Positions 26,923-40,040 are shown, numbered from the stretch's first letter. The stretch is 64,000 bases of DNA from Isoetes taiwanensis (GCA_021234155.1 JAJEKV010000010.1:6420871-6484870); one strand, 5' to 3'. A program made the numbers and translations. Notes: generated from the sequence alone by a model not told the origin.

Positions 26923-27349
26923 TATGTCATAGAGTGATATTGGAATTCTGTTTGCACAAGGAAGCTGAATAAGGAAAAGATAAAAGTGGCAGTATGCAAA
27001 GGAGCATCTTCAAGAGAAGTTGGAAACACTCTGCCGAAAAATCTACAAGATTGTCACAACAAAGAAGTAAGAAAGCAACTGGCCTTTGCTTTTGCATTTC
27101 GAAATTGCACTAGATCAATAGTTACACCTGAAGTACACAACTGAAATGAAGCCAAAGGCAAAGGTGGCATGTCCAAATGAGAACAAAGCATGTGATGAAA
27201 ATATAAGGACCCTAGAGAATACAGTGCAGGAGATTGGAAAAACAGTTTTACTTGTCATAGAGAATCTGGAAGCAATAAGATGTGAGTTGGAAGGTAATGA
27301 AAAGGCCTTTGAAGTACAAAAAATGGTGTTGGAAGATACTAAGAATAGT

Positions 27350-27412
27350 TTAAGAATAGAATAGAATAGATTTTTTATCGTCCACGGAGACTGATAAGAC
27401 AGACCATAAATG
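27350..27412 (-). mobile_element. Very short LINE 3' tail, reversed
   Basis: AGAATAGAATAG repeats at 27,350-27,370 are followed by TCGTCCACGGAGACTGATAAG. The reverse complement matches the last 50 bases of the LINE tail at 25,205-25,250. This is a severely 5'-truncated insertion. Confidence 0.7.
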
Positions 27413-28221
27413 ATTTGGCCACAAAATAGGAAGAATTTAAGCTTAATCTAAACTATGAGTTGGTGGCAGAAATTAAAAATTTGAAGCAGACTGTCCAGAT
27501 GGAAACTTGGCATAAGAACAAGGTACAAAAGGCAACGAACCCTACATCTACTAATGAGTAGGTCACATGTAAAATAACTTGAGAAGGAGTTAAAAGATGA
27601 GGAAGAACAATCACTTTTGCATTTCTACATAAAATGAATATTGCTGCAACATTTAGCATCTCTACTATTATACGAGGTAAGTTGTTAATGCAAGATTCTT
27701 TTATACATGCACAACATGTGATCTAGAATCCTCTAAAGCTTACGTGTTAAGTTTAGCATTGAATCACCAACATGAGTATCATATAGCTTCTTGTTTGTTA
27801 TTGAGAGTAGAGCAATATATTTATGGTTGTAATGGAAAGGTGTTAAAGAGCTAGGCCTTGCCATCTTTATAACATTCAAGGTGCTTCAAACAGTACACCA
27901 AAACAAGATATGCTAAGCCATCTTGCAATTGAGATCTCACCCTATAGGGTTTAAAGAAGGACAATAGTCCCATTTGAAGATGCACAACCTTTACAAAGTC
28001 CTATAGGAGTACAATCAATTGTGACTGATTTGAATGTAACAATAGAAAAGCCATTGATTGATGATAAGATGGAAGCAGTTGCCCTGGAAGCTGATGTGCT
28101 ACTAGCATAAAAAACAACACACCGCTACCAGTTGAGGTAAATACATCACCAGTTGTAGTAAAGACAACATATCCTACTGTCCACACTGAAATACTTAAAG
28201 GAAGTTGAGGGAGTAATTCCC

Positions 28222-28518
28222 TTGGATGAGAGCAACTTGAGTGATTTTTTGGTAAAACATAAGGGTAGAAGAACAAAGAGGAGAAAGGTGGAGGAATGCA
28301 AAGCAGTTGTTCAAGATATAAGAAAGAGAACAAGAAGCCAGGTGAAATATACAACAAGCAGTCTCAATCTTGATACCACACCTATCAAAGTGCTTTCTAA
28401 AGAAAATGCAGAATCAAGCCCTCAATTTTCGGATGATCCTAATGTTCATCAAGTGATTGATTCTCTTATAAAAACTGGAAATTTATTGTGGGATGTGTTG
28501 GCCCAGGCCATAGCTTAG
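28222..28518 (+). other. Coding-like open frame, basic N-terminal half, unknown product
   Basis: A 98-codon frame with a basic cluster (KHKGRRTKRRKVEE) that resembles a nuclear localisation signal, then a Ser/Asp-rich part and a helical end (VIDSLIKTGNLLWDVLAQAIA). The frame is open upstream of the ATG for only a few codons. No family was recognised. It could be an exon of a decayed mobile-element gene. Confidence 0.35.
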
Positions 28519-28689
28519 TATTGCTTAAAATATTGAATATTCTTGATTTTATTTTTTGCATTCACAGTAGGATTACAAATTAATTCTGTTATATCAGAGA
28601 ATCCTGCTATTGAAACATAACATCTATTTATTCATGTAGGAATTCTTATTGGATAGATATTCAGAATGTTTTAATGTACTAAAAACGAT

Positions 28690-28962
28690 TTGGCTGCAAA
28701 AGACAAACTCAATGTCTTGGATTTAAATTGTGTGTTAAAGAAAACTTTTCATGGTAATGAACACATACGCTTGGAATCAGGGTTCACAATGCAATGCACT
28801 AGTAGAAAAAAAGTGAGATTCAGACTAGATGCAGTGTTGTTCCTTCAAACTTTGTTATATAAGTGTGGTGTTGGTATATGGCCATCAACACAGCTCTCTG
28901 ACATGGAAGATGTGCTTCAAGTACTATGTTCAGATTCGAGGGACAAATTTCTATTTATTTAG
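28690..28962 (+). other. Coding-like open frame, unknown product
   Basis: A 90-codon frame including CVLKKTFHGNEHIRLESGF and VLFLQTLLYKCGVGIWPS. It ends with a stop just before 28,965. A further open segment (28,999-29,048) reads straight into sequence on the far side of copia-2 (40,046-40,110) once that element is removed, which hints that this region was coding when the element landed. The product is unknown. Confidence 0.35.
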
Positions 28963-29048
28963 GGATATATGTCAAGACGACTTTTCCCCATCAAACCAAA
29001 CCTGACTGTCCAAATATGATGAAGCCACTTGAGAAAGTAATGGACTTA

Positions 29049-29930
29049 TTGATGGAAATTCATCTCATAATCCTGCAAGGTCTAGGTTAGTACATGCAAA
29101 CAATAATATAAGTTGAGTACAAGGTTATCATGTGAAGAGTACAGGGTTATCATTTGTATGATCTAACTATGAGAAGCAGTGGCAGTAGTGTAGATCAACA
29201 TGATTTCAAGTTGTCTGCATAATTTACCTATGAGAAGCAGTGGCAGTAGGTTACCTTGCAGACCATGACCTAATCTAATGTGCAAATGAGAGAGGAGCTT
29301 ATGCCAGGAGCTAATGCCAAGTTGTTTAATGCTCAAGGTCATCACAAAGGTTAAGAAAATGATTGAAATGTTAACATGAATTTCTAATAAAGAAAAATTG
29401 GTTCAATGGTCAAAAAGCCAGTTTATGTCGATTGTCCTGTGGGATATTTGTGAAAGGCTAGTTTCGTGGACTTGTCCTGTGGGATATTATCGACGGATTG
29501 AAATACCCAGATTGGAAAGAAAAGTCGTTTTCCATAATCGTCGGAGTGATGCATATAACTTAAAGAACCCTTGCAGTATTGTATACACTGAAGGAGGAGA
29601 TCACATTCGTGGTCGAAGATCTGCAATGGCCGGAGTCAACTATTCTACAGTGATCGGGTCAATGCCCGATGAACAGTGATTTAATTGCTACAGTATTCAT
29701 GGTTAAATCATTATTTTATTATTGACAATGATCTTATTGTCCTAAGGCTATTCTAGAATGTTTTTCTAGAACCTTGAATGATGATGATTTGGACATGGTC
29801 TAGTGAAAATTAGTGACCACCTTTTGGCTTTTCACTAGATCATCATTGTAACTCTATTGTTATAGAATTTGCAAATCTTGCTAGACATCTATATTCATTA
29901 TCTTGAGTGCATTATCTTTAAACTCTATCA
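29049..29930 (+). repeat. copia-2 5' LTR (start inferred from the target duplication)
   Basis: The right end is certain (ACTCTATCA before the primer site). The left end is inferred from the CTTAT duplication. It contains two copies of CTATGAGAAGCAGTGGCAGT (29,167 and 29,228), a motif also present in the other copia LTRs here. Confidence 0.65.
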
Positions 29931-32387
29931 GTGGTATCAGAGCCATTCAATATGTCTAGCAGATTTGGTGCATCATTATTAAATACTGTGGATGTATGCA
30001 AAGGAGGTCCAGGTTTCCAAGTCTGGAAAGATGCTATAGCTCACATATTAGAGGTGGAGGACCTTTGGGAGCTGGTAGATCCAGCAGGAACAGTAGGTAC
30101 AGGAGTACTTACAAGGACTGGTTCATCTAGTTCTGTTGTTGGAGCAGCAGGGAAGGCTGCAACAGGGACTGAAGCATCAGGAGATGCAGGAGCAAGTGCT
30201 GGAGCATCTGGAGCAGGAGGTAAATCATTGCTGGGCAAACCAGGGAAGCACAAGGCATTATTACATGCAAGGTTAGTCCAACTATACGCTTGAAATTAAG
30301 GTCATTAAGTCCTAGAGAGATGTGGAAGTTTTTGCTTAAACACTATGAGGAAAAGACATCCTCACAAATTGACCTTCTTGAGAATGAATTAAGGGGTTTA
30401 AAGCTTAAAGAAGAAGAGGATGTAACAGAATTCTTCAATAAGTTTGATAATCTTATTGCTGACCTAAATGGAGCAGGAGTTGTCATTTCTGAGAGGTCAG
30501 GTGTTGCAAATATCTAGGGCAATTGGTGAAAATGAGACATTGGCCTTATTTATAAGAAATTCGTGTAAATCAAGAGAAGAGGCAGAAAATATATTAAGAA
30601 CTGAGTGGGAGCAGAAGAAAATCTTAAGGCAGAATCAATCTGATGAAACTCCTGAAATTCTATTGCTTAAGAAAAAAGATAAAGTGATATGTTATAATTG
30701 CCATGAGAAAGGTCATTATAAGAATGAATGCCCAAAATTAAAAAAGGATTTCAATTGCTACACATGTGGTGGCAGAGGACATGTAGCTTCAAAATGTCCT
30801 ACCCCTAAAAATTATGGTAGATCTGCAAGAGGCAGAGGTGAAGCTAGACCTGCAAGAGGTGGCAGAGGACGTGGCACTGAAAAGGCCTATGTGGCAAGGG
30901 AACAAGAAGATAAGACAAATGAAGAAGATGAGGATGAGGTATCTCATGAATTTGCAATTGTTAATGAGAGTATGTCAACTAACAATTCTGATCATTTGAT
31001 AGTTGATAGTGGAGCTGAAAGATCAATAGTACAAACTATTGACCTTTTGAAGAATATAACCAATGCAAGTTCAAGGAAGATTCAAGTGGGAAATGGAGCT
31101 CTTCAAGAGGTTCAAGGAAGAGGGTTATTGCAGTTAACAGATTTGGCTGGAAATGTTATAAACATTCAGAATGTTTTGTGTGTGCCTGGAATTATCAAAA
31201 ACTTAATCAGTTAGTCAGTTATGTGATTTGGGATATAAAGTTGTATTTGATGCTAATCAGTGCAATATTATGATGGATAATGAAATAAAGTTTTATGGTA
31301 AACGTGTGGGGAACTTGTATGGATTGGAAAATATTGTTCATCATTCTATTAATGCAGTTCAGGAAGTTGGCTTAGATACTTGGCATAATAGACTTGCCCA
31401 CACCAATTATAAAAAATTAGAATCACTACACGAGCAAGGTCATATAAGCTTTGAAAATGCAACTAGACAAGATCTCATATGTGAGGGATGTGCTTTGGGT
31501 AAGCTAAGCAGGTTGCCATTTCATAAAAGGAAAACTAGAGCACAACAAAAACTTGAGCTGATACATTCAGATTTATGTGGCCCCCTAAATGTCAAAAGCA
31601 GAACAAATAAGAGATACTTCATAACCTTCACAGATGATTATAGCAGAATGTGTACCACATATTGTTTAACCAGGAAGTCACAAGCAATAAATGCATTCAA
31701 GCAATATGTTGCAGAAAAGGAACGAGAAACAGGTGTCAAAATGAAATGTATCAGATCAGATAGAGGAGGAGAATACCTTTCAGGTCAATTCAAATCTTTT
31801 TGCATATCACATGGAATCAAGAGATAATTAACCTGCAGACACTCACCTCAGCAGAATGGAGTTTCAGAAAGAAAGAATAGAACCTTGTTGGATGCTGTTA
31901 GATCAATGTTAAAGGAAAGTGGATTGCCTAACTATCTATGGGAAGAAGCACTTTATACAGCTGTTGAAATTCAGAACATGCTTCCATCAGTAAGTTTACA
32001 AGGAAATATTCCTATGTTGTTATGGGATTCAGGAAATAAGCTAAACTATGAAAAGTTCAAAGTATATGGCTGTATGGTCTATGTGCACGTGCCATCTGAA
32101 TTAAGGAAAAAGTTAGATAACAGGGCAGAAAAAGGTTTTTTGGTAGGATATGACAAAGAATCTAAAGGGTACAGAATCTACTTCCCTGAGTCCAAGGAGA
32201 TCAGAATTAGTAGGGATGTATTATTTAATGAAGAAGTGTTATACAAACATAAATTCAAGAAAGGCATCAAAATTCAACCAGATAAACCTGAACAACAAAG
32301 TGGAATTTGAAGAAGAAGATTATGAGGAATTAGAAATACCAGAAATACCAAAAGAAACAAATGAGCTGGAACAACCAAGATCTGAAG

Positions 32388-33028
32388 TGTTAGAACTAGA
32401 CAACATGTTTAATCTTATCCTAGCAAAGATGTCATTCAACTTCACTCTTATGATAATTCAGGCTTATCAAATCTTATTTATGCTTCACAACACCATTAGC
32501 ATTTCAATCAAACCCTTCACACCAGCAAGGAAGCCACATTATGGTCAATAATTCCTTGCTCAAATCAATCTTCAAAGAACCAACAAGTAAGCACTATGTT
32601 GACTGCCTCCATTCGATCGTATATGAGACGGATCAAACCATCCTTGGACCCGAATACTTCTTTAAGGCTCTGCTTCACCTTATATAGAACTGTCCGGCGG
32701 TTAAGGCATCATTCATGCTTTCCAATCTGACTATTGAACTATATCCCACAGGCTTGGCTAAGGAAATCTGCTACTTTCGATTTATCCCACACATACCTGC
32801 TTTAGGAAAGCACATAAAGCACATAAAGCACATAAAGCACTTATATGTATAAAGCACTTATATGCATTCGTTTGCATCTTCAACTGTTCTTGACTTTACA
32901 ACCTACTGCCACTGCTTCTCATAGGTTGTTTTTGTAGCTACAATATATTCACTGCCACTGCTTCTCATGAATATAAGATGACAATTTTCTAAATTCCTTA
33001 TAATATGACATGACTTACATTTTCAACA
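32388..33028 (-). repeat. copia-3 3' LTR (641 bp)
   Basis: It is longer than its partner because of an extra segment after 32,450 (ATGATAATTCAGGC...) and extra copies of the CACATAAAG repeat near 32,810-32,850. It carries two reverse-complement copies of the CTATGAGAAGCAGTGGCAGT-type motif, at 32,902 and 32,951. Confidence 0.95.
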
Positions 33029-33051
33029 CTTCCCCTTCATGTCATATCTCC

Positions 33052-36000
33052 TTATGTCATATCTGAATCTGTATGCATGATTTGCTTTCTGAGCTCAGTG
33101 AACCTTTTCTCTGCCAGAACCTTTGTCAAAATATCTGCTACCTGTTTATCTGTACTAGTATAATTAACTTGGATCAATCCTTTGCATACTGCATCCCTAA
33201 TGAAATGCATTTCTAATTCTATATGCTTCGACCTTTCATGCATTACTGGATTTCTGGTCATGGCTATGCAGCTTGTACTGTCACATAGCATCTCACTAGA
33301 GTTTGGCTGCTCAATTCCAAGTTCCAAAATTAACCTCCTTTCCCATATTAGTTCTTTTGCACATAATGTGGCTGAGGCATACTCAGCTTCTGCAGTAGAC
33401 AATGCTATAGATGATTGTTTTTTGCACTTCCAAGCTACAAGCCTCCTCCAAGCATCATAAGGTATCCTGATGTTGATTTTCTTGCATCTAAATCTCCTGC
33501 CCAGTTAGCATCACAAAATGCAGTCAATATTAAGTTTTTTGAATTGTATGCAATTCCCATATCAATAGTGCCTTTCAAATATCTCAGAACACGTTTTGCA
33601 GCAATCCAATGATCCTTTCCTGGATCATTGTTGTATCTACTGAGCATGTTTACACTATGAGCAATATCTGGCCTTGTGCAATTAGCAACATAGGCTAGGC
33701 ATCCTGTTAAAGATCTATATGGAATTTTCTCCATGATTTTCCTTTCTTCATCATTCTTAGGACACATGTCAAGAGAAAGTTTACATCCTGGTGCAGTAGG
33801 AGTTTTACTAATGTTGCATTCTTTCATTTTAAATTTTTCAAGCATACCTCTGATCTGCCCTTTTTGAGTTAAAATGATGGTACCTTTATCTCTATTTCTT
33901 GACACCTCAATCCCTAAAAACTTTGTAAGTTCTCCAAGGTCTGACATTTCAAATCTGCTTTTCAACAACCTTTTGCACATCAATAAACATTTTTTCCCTT
34001 TTGCCACCATAATGTTGTCATCAACATATAAAGCAATAATACACCAACCGTCTTGACATTCAAATTTATACAAATTCCCATCATTCAAAAACTTAACAAA
34101 TCCTTGTTCAATAAGATAAGAATCCATGCATTTGTACCATTCTCTAGGAGATTGTCTTAGCCCATAAACTGCCCTTTTCAATTTCCAAACCTTATCTTCC
34201 CCTTGCTCAAATCCTGGTGCTTGTTTCATGAAAATTTCCTCATCTAATTTTGCATTTAAGAAAGCAGTTTTTACATCCATGTGATGCACTTCTAGATTCC
34301 ATGCATTTGCCAAAGCCAGTAGCATTCTGACACTGTTCATTTTTACTAAAGGAGAAAATGTTTCATCAAAATCCTGACCTTTTTTCTGTGAGAACCCCTG
34401 TGCAACCAGCCTGGCTTTGTATTTAGGTGATTTACCATCTGCTCCAGTTTTGATTCTGAAAATCCATTTATTGCCTACTATATTCTTACCCTCTGGAGTG
34501 TTCACTGTTTCAAAGGTGTCAGTCCTGACAAAAGAATCCATTTCCTCTTTCATAGCATTTAGCCACTGCTCTTTGTCATTTGAAACTAGAACATCATCTA
34601 AGGTTTTTGGCACTTCTGGGTTTAGATGCATTAAAATTTCAAAAATATTGTTTACCTCATGCTCCTGTTCAACTTGCAATCTCTTACTCCTTCCAGCTTC
34701 ATCACGACCATGCATCTCAGTCTCAAATTTCAAGCCTGCTTGAAGTTTTTGCACTTCTGTCATTCTTTTCTTTTTTACTTGAGGTTGTTGTTGAATTACA
34801 GGTACAGACCTTTCAACCTGACTTGTATCTATTGATTCTTCTTCACCTTCCCCTAAGGAGTCTTCAATTTCTTCCTGAATTTCTGTTTGTGTTTCAGCCT
34901 CAGTCTCAGCATCATCATCTGTATCAATCTCATTTACTTTGTTAGTAGATACAGCCTTAGCATTCTGTTCAGTCAACTTAACATTTTCGAGCTTTTTTAT
35001 AGGTCTAGATAATACTTTGTAAACTTGTCCCTCATCAAAGGAAACATCTCGACTAATAATTACCCTTCTTGCTTTAGGATCATATAACCTATAAGCCTTG
35101 GACTGATTATCATATCCTACTAGATATGTAATTAGAGCCCGATCATCTAATTTTTTTCTGTTTTCCTTTGGTATATGAACAAATGCTAAGCATCCATATA
35201 CTCTCAAATTTTCATAATTTGGTTTCTTTCCCCACCAAAGCATATCGGGAATTCCACCATGTGTACTAGCGGATGGCAACATGTTTTGAATAGTCACGGC
35301 GGTTTGAACTGCCTCTTCCCATAAGAAATTTGGTAATCCTGCTGATTTTAACATGCTCCTAACAAAGATTTAAAATTGTTCTCGTTCTTCCTTTCGGCTA
35401 CACCATTACATTGTGGGGAATGACTACAAGTTAGTTGCCTTTTAATGCCTTTATTCTTGCAAAACCTCTTAAATTCTCCTCGATAGGAACTCACCTCCTC
35501 TGTCCGGACCTCAAACATTTGATCCTTCTTCCCGTTTGAGGTCTCCATCTCATTAACAAATTGTTTAAACTTTTCAAAAGCTGCATCTTTAGTTTTAATG
35601 CAATACACTTTAGTTTTTCTACTGAAATCATCTATTAGTGTCATAAAGTATCTTTTCCCACTCAGACTAACAACATTAAGTGGTCCACACAAATCCGTAT
35701 GTACCAAATCCAAAATACCCTTTGCTCTTGCACCTTTTTTCTTAAAGGGTAATCTGTTGTGTTTGCCAAGCATACATCCCATGCATACTTGTTTTTCAGA
35801 TTGAGATGTGCTGATATTAAGAAATCCTTCCTTGTTTAATACCTCAATTGTAGCAGGATTAACATGACATAATCTTTCATGCCAATTTTTCAGAGATGGA
35901 TAAGTCAGCAAATTGATACTGGACATCAAATGTTGTCTGTTTAATCCATATAAATTTCCAACTCTTTTTCCCACAAACATTTTTTTATTACCAAGAAAAA

Positions 36001-37327
36001 TATTACAATGAAGTTTTTCAAACACCACTTTATAGCCAAGATCAACTAACTGACATATTGAAATAAGATTTCTTATCAATCCTGGTATGCACAACACATT
36101 TTTTAGCTTTACAGCTTTGCCTTCTAGGTCAAACAACTCCAGAACTCCAGCACTCTCAATTCTTCTTAATTCCCTATTTCCAAACTGTACATGTCCTCCT
36201 TCTTTTCTCTGGCATTTTTTTAGCATTTCTGAGCTTCCTATCACGGATCTCTCAGCTCCTGAATCTAAGATAAGAGCATCAGTGTCAAATTTTGTATTAA
36301 TCTTAGAACAAGCCTTAGACATATTTACCTCAATGTCTTCATCCTGCTCATCTTCCTCTTGGCTTGTTTCTCGAGCAATATTTAGGCTAGGCTTAGCCTT
36401 GGATCCTTTACCTTCAAATTTCTTCCCTTTCCCTCTTTTTGGACTTGAGCAGTTGGTTGCTATACGACCTTTACCCTCACAATTATAACAAATAACTTCT
36501 TTTCCAAGTTTAGGGCAATTTATTTTAAGGTGACCATAAGCATCACAGTTAAAGCATGGGCCAATTTGTTTTTTACTAAACACCTTCTTGCCTTTTTTCT
36601 GTTTGACAAACATGGCCTCTGAATCATCATCATCATTTCCTTTGGTCTGCTCAAATTCTGTCCTGATCATTCTAATTGCATGTTCTTTTGATTTAGCCAC
36701 ATTTCTTAACAAAGTAGCTAACTGTGCATTATGGGAGACTGCTCTGGAAATAGCTAGAAGTTGATAGTCCTCATTTAACACAACTCATGCTCCCTCTAAG
36801 TCAGCAATTATTGATTCAAATTTTTCCAGAAATTCAGTAATGTTGTCTTTCTCATACAATTTTAATTTTCTCAACTGTTTTTCCAATACATCTATTTGAG
36901 AGGAAGACTTTTGCTCATAATTATCTAACATAAATTTCCACATTTCTGCAGGGGATTTACCTCTGAGTTTTAGCTTGATAGCTGTCCCCACCTTTTGGCA
37001 TATTATGGATTGAGCTTCCATTATTCTTGCCTTCTCATCCACACTAGCCACTGAAGTAACTCTTCTTGCTGCATTAGTTCCAGAGTTAGTTCCACCTTCA
37101 CCACTTGCAGCTGTTCTAGCTCCACCACCTGCAACAGAGGTTGAAGTACTTGATTCTTCTCCTCCAGATACCACGACTGCTGTATTAACCACATTAGGAT
37201 CAATCAAGTACCATAATTTTTCAAATTCTAACACCTCCTGAATGCCTTGCTTCCAAATCTGGAAACCTGTTTCCCCTTTGAAGACCTCTATGGAGTTTAA
37301 GAGATTAGCTCCAAATCGAGTAGACAT
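33052..37327 (-). pseudogene. copia-3 gag-pol, nearly intact but with few inactivating changes
   Basis: gag starts at 37,327 (MSTRFGANLLNSIEV). An in-frame TGA at 36,787-36,785 interrupts gag. The next block (36,781-35,348) holds one canonical zinc knuckle (CFNCDAYGHLKINC), a second knuckle with Arg in place of His (CYNCEGKGRIATNC), protease (LDSGAERS) and integrase. In the integrase core the first Asp is kept (HTDLCGP), but the expected RSDxGGE site reads RTEE. A frameshift near 35,350 separates the reverse transcriptase block (35,354-33,435; ALYVDDNIMV). Another at about 33,430 separates the RNase H end (33,402-33,052; STAEAEYASATLCAKE). These changes would block transposition on its own. 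Confidence 0.93.
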
Positions 37328-37361
37328 CTTGCTTTCCTGGATTTATTGGCTCTGATACCAC

Positions 37362-37949
37362 TGTTAGAACTAGACAACACGTTTAATCTTATCCTAGCAA
37401 AGATGTCATTCAACTTCACTCTTATTTATGCTTCACAACACCATTAGCATTTCAATCAAACCCTTCACACCAGCAAGGAAGCCACATTATGGTCAATAAT
37501 TCCTTGCTCAAATCAATCTTCAAAGACCCAACAAGTAAGCACTATGTTGACTGCCTCCATTCGATCGTATATGAGACGGATCAAACCATCCTTGGACCCG
37601 AATACTTCTTTAAGGCTCTGCTTTACCATATATAGAACTGTCCGGCGGTTAAGGCATCATTCATGCTTTCCAATCTGACGTTTGAACTATATCCCACAGG
37701 CTTGGCTAAGGAAATCTGCTACTTTCGATTTATCCCTGCTTTAGGAAAGCACATAAAGCACTTATATGTATAAAGCACTTATATGCATTCGTTTGCATCT
37801 TCAACTGTTCTTGACTTTACAACCTACTGCCACTGCTTCTCATAGGTTGTTTTTGTAGCTACAATATATTCACTGCCACTGCTTCTCATGAATATAAGAT
37901 GACAATTTTCTAAATTCCTTATAATATGACATGACTTACATTTTCAACA
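37362..37949 (-). repeat. copia-3 5' LTR (588 bp)
   Basis: It lies next to the primer-binding site. It pairs with 32,388-33,028 and has reverse-complement motif copies at 37,823 and 37,872. Confidence 0.95.
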
Positions 37950-39387
37950 TGAAGACCTTTCAGATCTAAGACAAGAAAGTGCTGAGCCCATCAAGGAACA
38001 TCATGAAAAGAAGAAAAGGAAAACCCAGGCAGAAAGGCTTGTTGAAGAAGCTAAACTGGAAGATCAAACTTATGGCAGAAATGAAAGGGGAAGAAGTAGA
38101 AGAATTGAAGCAAAGACAGTTGAACATGAATATATTATGGCAATATTAGAAGATGAGATAATTCCCCAAAGTTATGAAGATGTACAAGAAAGCATTGACA
38201 GAGATAAGTGGATAGCAGCTATGAATGATGAACTCAAATCATTTGAGGACACTAAAACATATGAACTTATAAAATCAGATGGTAAGCATAATATCATTGG
38301 CAGCAAATGGTTATTCAGAATTAAACTAAATCCAGATGGGACAAAGAAATATAAAGCTAGATTGGTGGCACAGGGTTATACACAGAAAAAGGGAAGAGAT
38401 TATGATGAAACATATTCTCCACTGGTCAAATTGACAAGCATCTAAATATTGTTGGCCATGGCAAATGCTATGAAACTGGAAATACATCACATGGATGTCA
38501 AAACAGCATTCTTAAATGCAACATTGGAAGAAGAAGCATTTTTGAGGCAACCTTCAGGCTATGAACAAGGCAAGAACATGATCTGGAAACTAAATAAAGC
38601 AATGTATGGATTGAAGCAGTCACCAAGGGAATGGTACCTTTGCATGAATCAATTTTTGCAAGAACAAGGCTTTAACAGACTACATAATGATGGTAACCTT
38701 TACAGATTGGAACAAAACAAAGAATATTGCATTATTGCCCTTTATGTAGATGACTGTATCATGGTGGCAACTTCACTGAACATTCTAAACAAATGCAAAG
38801 GCATTTTAAAGTCCAGGTTTCAAATGACAGACTTAGGGGAGCTAAGGAAATTTTTGGGGATTGAGGTGGTCAGAAATAAGGAAGAAAAATGGCTCAAATT
38901 GCATCAAAACAAGCATATAGAAAATATGCTTAAAAGGTTTAACTTGGTTGAGGCCAAACCTGCTAAAATACCCATGATTCCAGGACATAGATTGACTGAT
39001 CTTCAGCAAACCACGGATGATGATATTACAAAGATGGAAAATGTACCCTACCGAGCATTGATTGGCTGTCTACTTTATTTAGCAAATAGCACTCGACCTG
39101 ACATTGCTTATGCTGTAAATATTCTAAGTAGGAGAAATCATGATGCTACAAAGGAACATTGGGAGGCTGCTAAACGTGTATTGAAGTATTTGAAGGGCAC
39201 TCAAAATCAAGGAATATGTTATGACTCAGAAGATCTCACTACGTCATGCTTTAGTGATGCAGATTGGGGAGGTGATCTCTCCACTAGAAGATCAACCTCA
39301 GGATATGCTATTTTCTTTGGTGGTGGAGTAATTACCTGGAGGTGCAAGAAACAAACAGCTATAGCCATGAGTTCTGCAGAAGCAGGA

Positions 39388-40040
39388 GAGGCGCTTATGC
39401 CAGGAGCTTATGCCAAGTTGTTTAATGCTCAAGGTCATCACAAAGGTTAAGAAAATGATTGAAATGTTAACATGAATATTGAAGAAGAATTTCTAATAAA
39501 GAAAAATTGGTTCAATGGTCAAAAAGCCAGTTTATGTCGATTGTCCTGTGGGATATTTGTGAAAGGCTAGTTTCGTGGACTTGTCCTGTGGGATATTATC
39601 GACGGATTGAAACACCCAGATTGGAAAGAAAAATCGTTTCCATAACCGCCGGAGTGATGCATATAACTTAAAGAACCCTTGCAGTATTGTATACACTGAA
39701 GGAGGAGATCACATTCGTGGTCGAAGATCTGCAATGGCCAGAGTCAACTATTCTACAGTGATCGGGTCAATGCCCGATGAACAGTGATTTAATTGCTACA
39801 GTATTCCTATGGTTAAATCATTATTTTATTATTGACAATGATCTTATTGTCCTAAGGCTATTCTAGAATGTTTTTCTAGAACCTTGAATGATGATGATTT
39901 GGACATGGTCTAGTGAAAATTAGTGACCACCTTTTTGCTTTTCACTAGATCATCATTGTAACTCTATTGTTATAGAATTTGCAAATCTTGCTAGACATCT
40001 ATATTCATTATCTTGAGTGCATTATCTTTAAACTCTATCA
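39388..40040 (+). repeat. copia-2 3' LTR, 5'-truncated
   Basis: It matches 29,295-29,930 with few differences, including a 13-bp insertion at about 39,478-39,490. Upstream similarity stops at about 39,388, inside RNase H coding. Confidence 0.85.

Larger units (their letters stand above)
25730..29048. other. Unassigned region with short coding-like plus-strand frames
   Basis: No known domain was recognised. Candidate coding pieces on the plus strand are 27,146-27,364 (Glu/Lys-rich, coiled-coil-like), 28,222-28,518 and 28,690-28,962. On the minus strand 26,069-26,278 is open. A LINE tail and a MITE-like element lie within. It ends at the insertion point of copia-2. Confidence 0.4.
32388..37949 (-). 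mobile_element. Copia-3, complete reversed Ty1/copia element nested in copia-2
   Basis: The LTRs are 32,388-33,028 and 37,362-37,949. Target duplication TGAAG is at 32,383-32,387 and 37,950-37,954. The primer-binding site (reverse complement of TGGTATCAGAGCCA) is at 37,347-37,360. The polypurine tract (reverse complement CTTCCCCTTCAT) follows the left LTR at 33,029. The element is 5,562 bp, and its insertion into copia-2 shows it is the younger of the two. Confidence 0.96.
29952..39450 (+). pseudogene. copia-2 gag-pol, interrupted
   Basis: gag starts at ATG 29,952 (MSSRFGASLLNTVDV) and has a stop or frameshift near 30,290. Zinc knuckles (CYNCHEKGHYKNEC, CYTCGGRGHVASKC) lie at 30,690-30,790 and the protease motif VDSGAERS at about 31,003-31,026. 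A small frameshift is at about 31,212. The integrase zinc region and core (WHNRLAHTN, CEGCALGK, HSDLCGPL, RSDRGGEY) spans 31,380-31,775, with an in-frame TAA at 31,825 and a frameshift at 32,300. Copia-3 then intervenes. Reverse transcriptase resumes at 38,000 (ALYVDDCIMV near 38,740) with a stop at 38,443. RNase H is cut off after SSAEA by the truncated LTR at 39,388. Confidence 0.92.
29049..40040 (+). mobile_element. Copia-2, plus-strand Ty1/copia element hosting a nested copia
   Basis: A primer-binding site (TGGTATCAGAGCC) follows the 5' LTR end at 29,930. The 3' LTR ends with the same ACTCTATCA at 40,040. CTTAT at 29,044-29,048 and 40,041-40,045 is the proposed target duplication, which puts the 5' LTR start at 29,049 (TGATGG). 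The 3' LTR lacks its first part: RNase H coding runs into LTR sequence at about 39,388, consistent with a deletion that removed the RNase H end, the polypurine tract and about 240 bp of LTR. Copia-3 (32,388-37,949) is inserted inside it. Confidence 0.88.

Noticed and set aside
30041-30253. Pro/Ala-rich minus-strand frame
   Set aside because: It is the shadow of the Gly/Ala-rich gag segment of copia-2.
34417-34945. Plus-strand frames inside copia-3
   Set aside because: They are antisense shadows of the minus-strand polyprotein.
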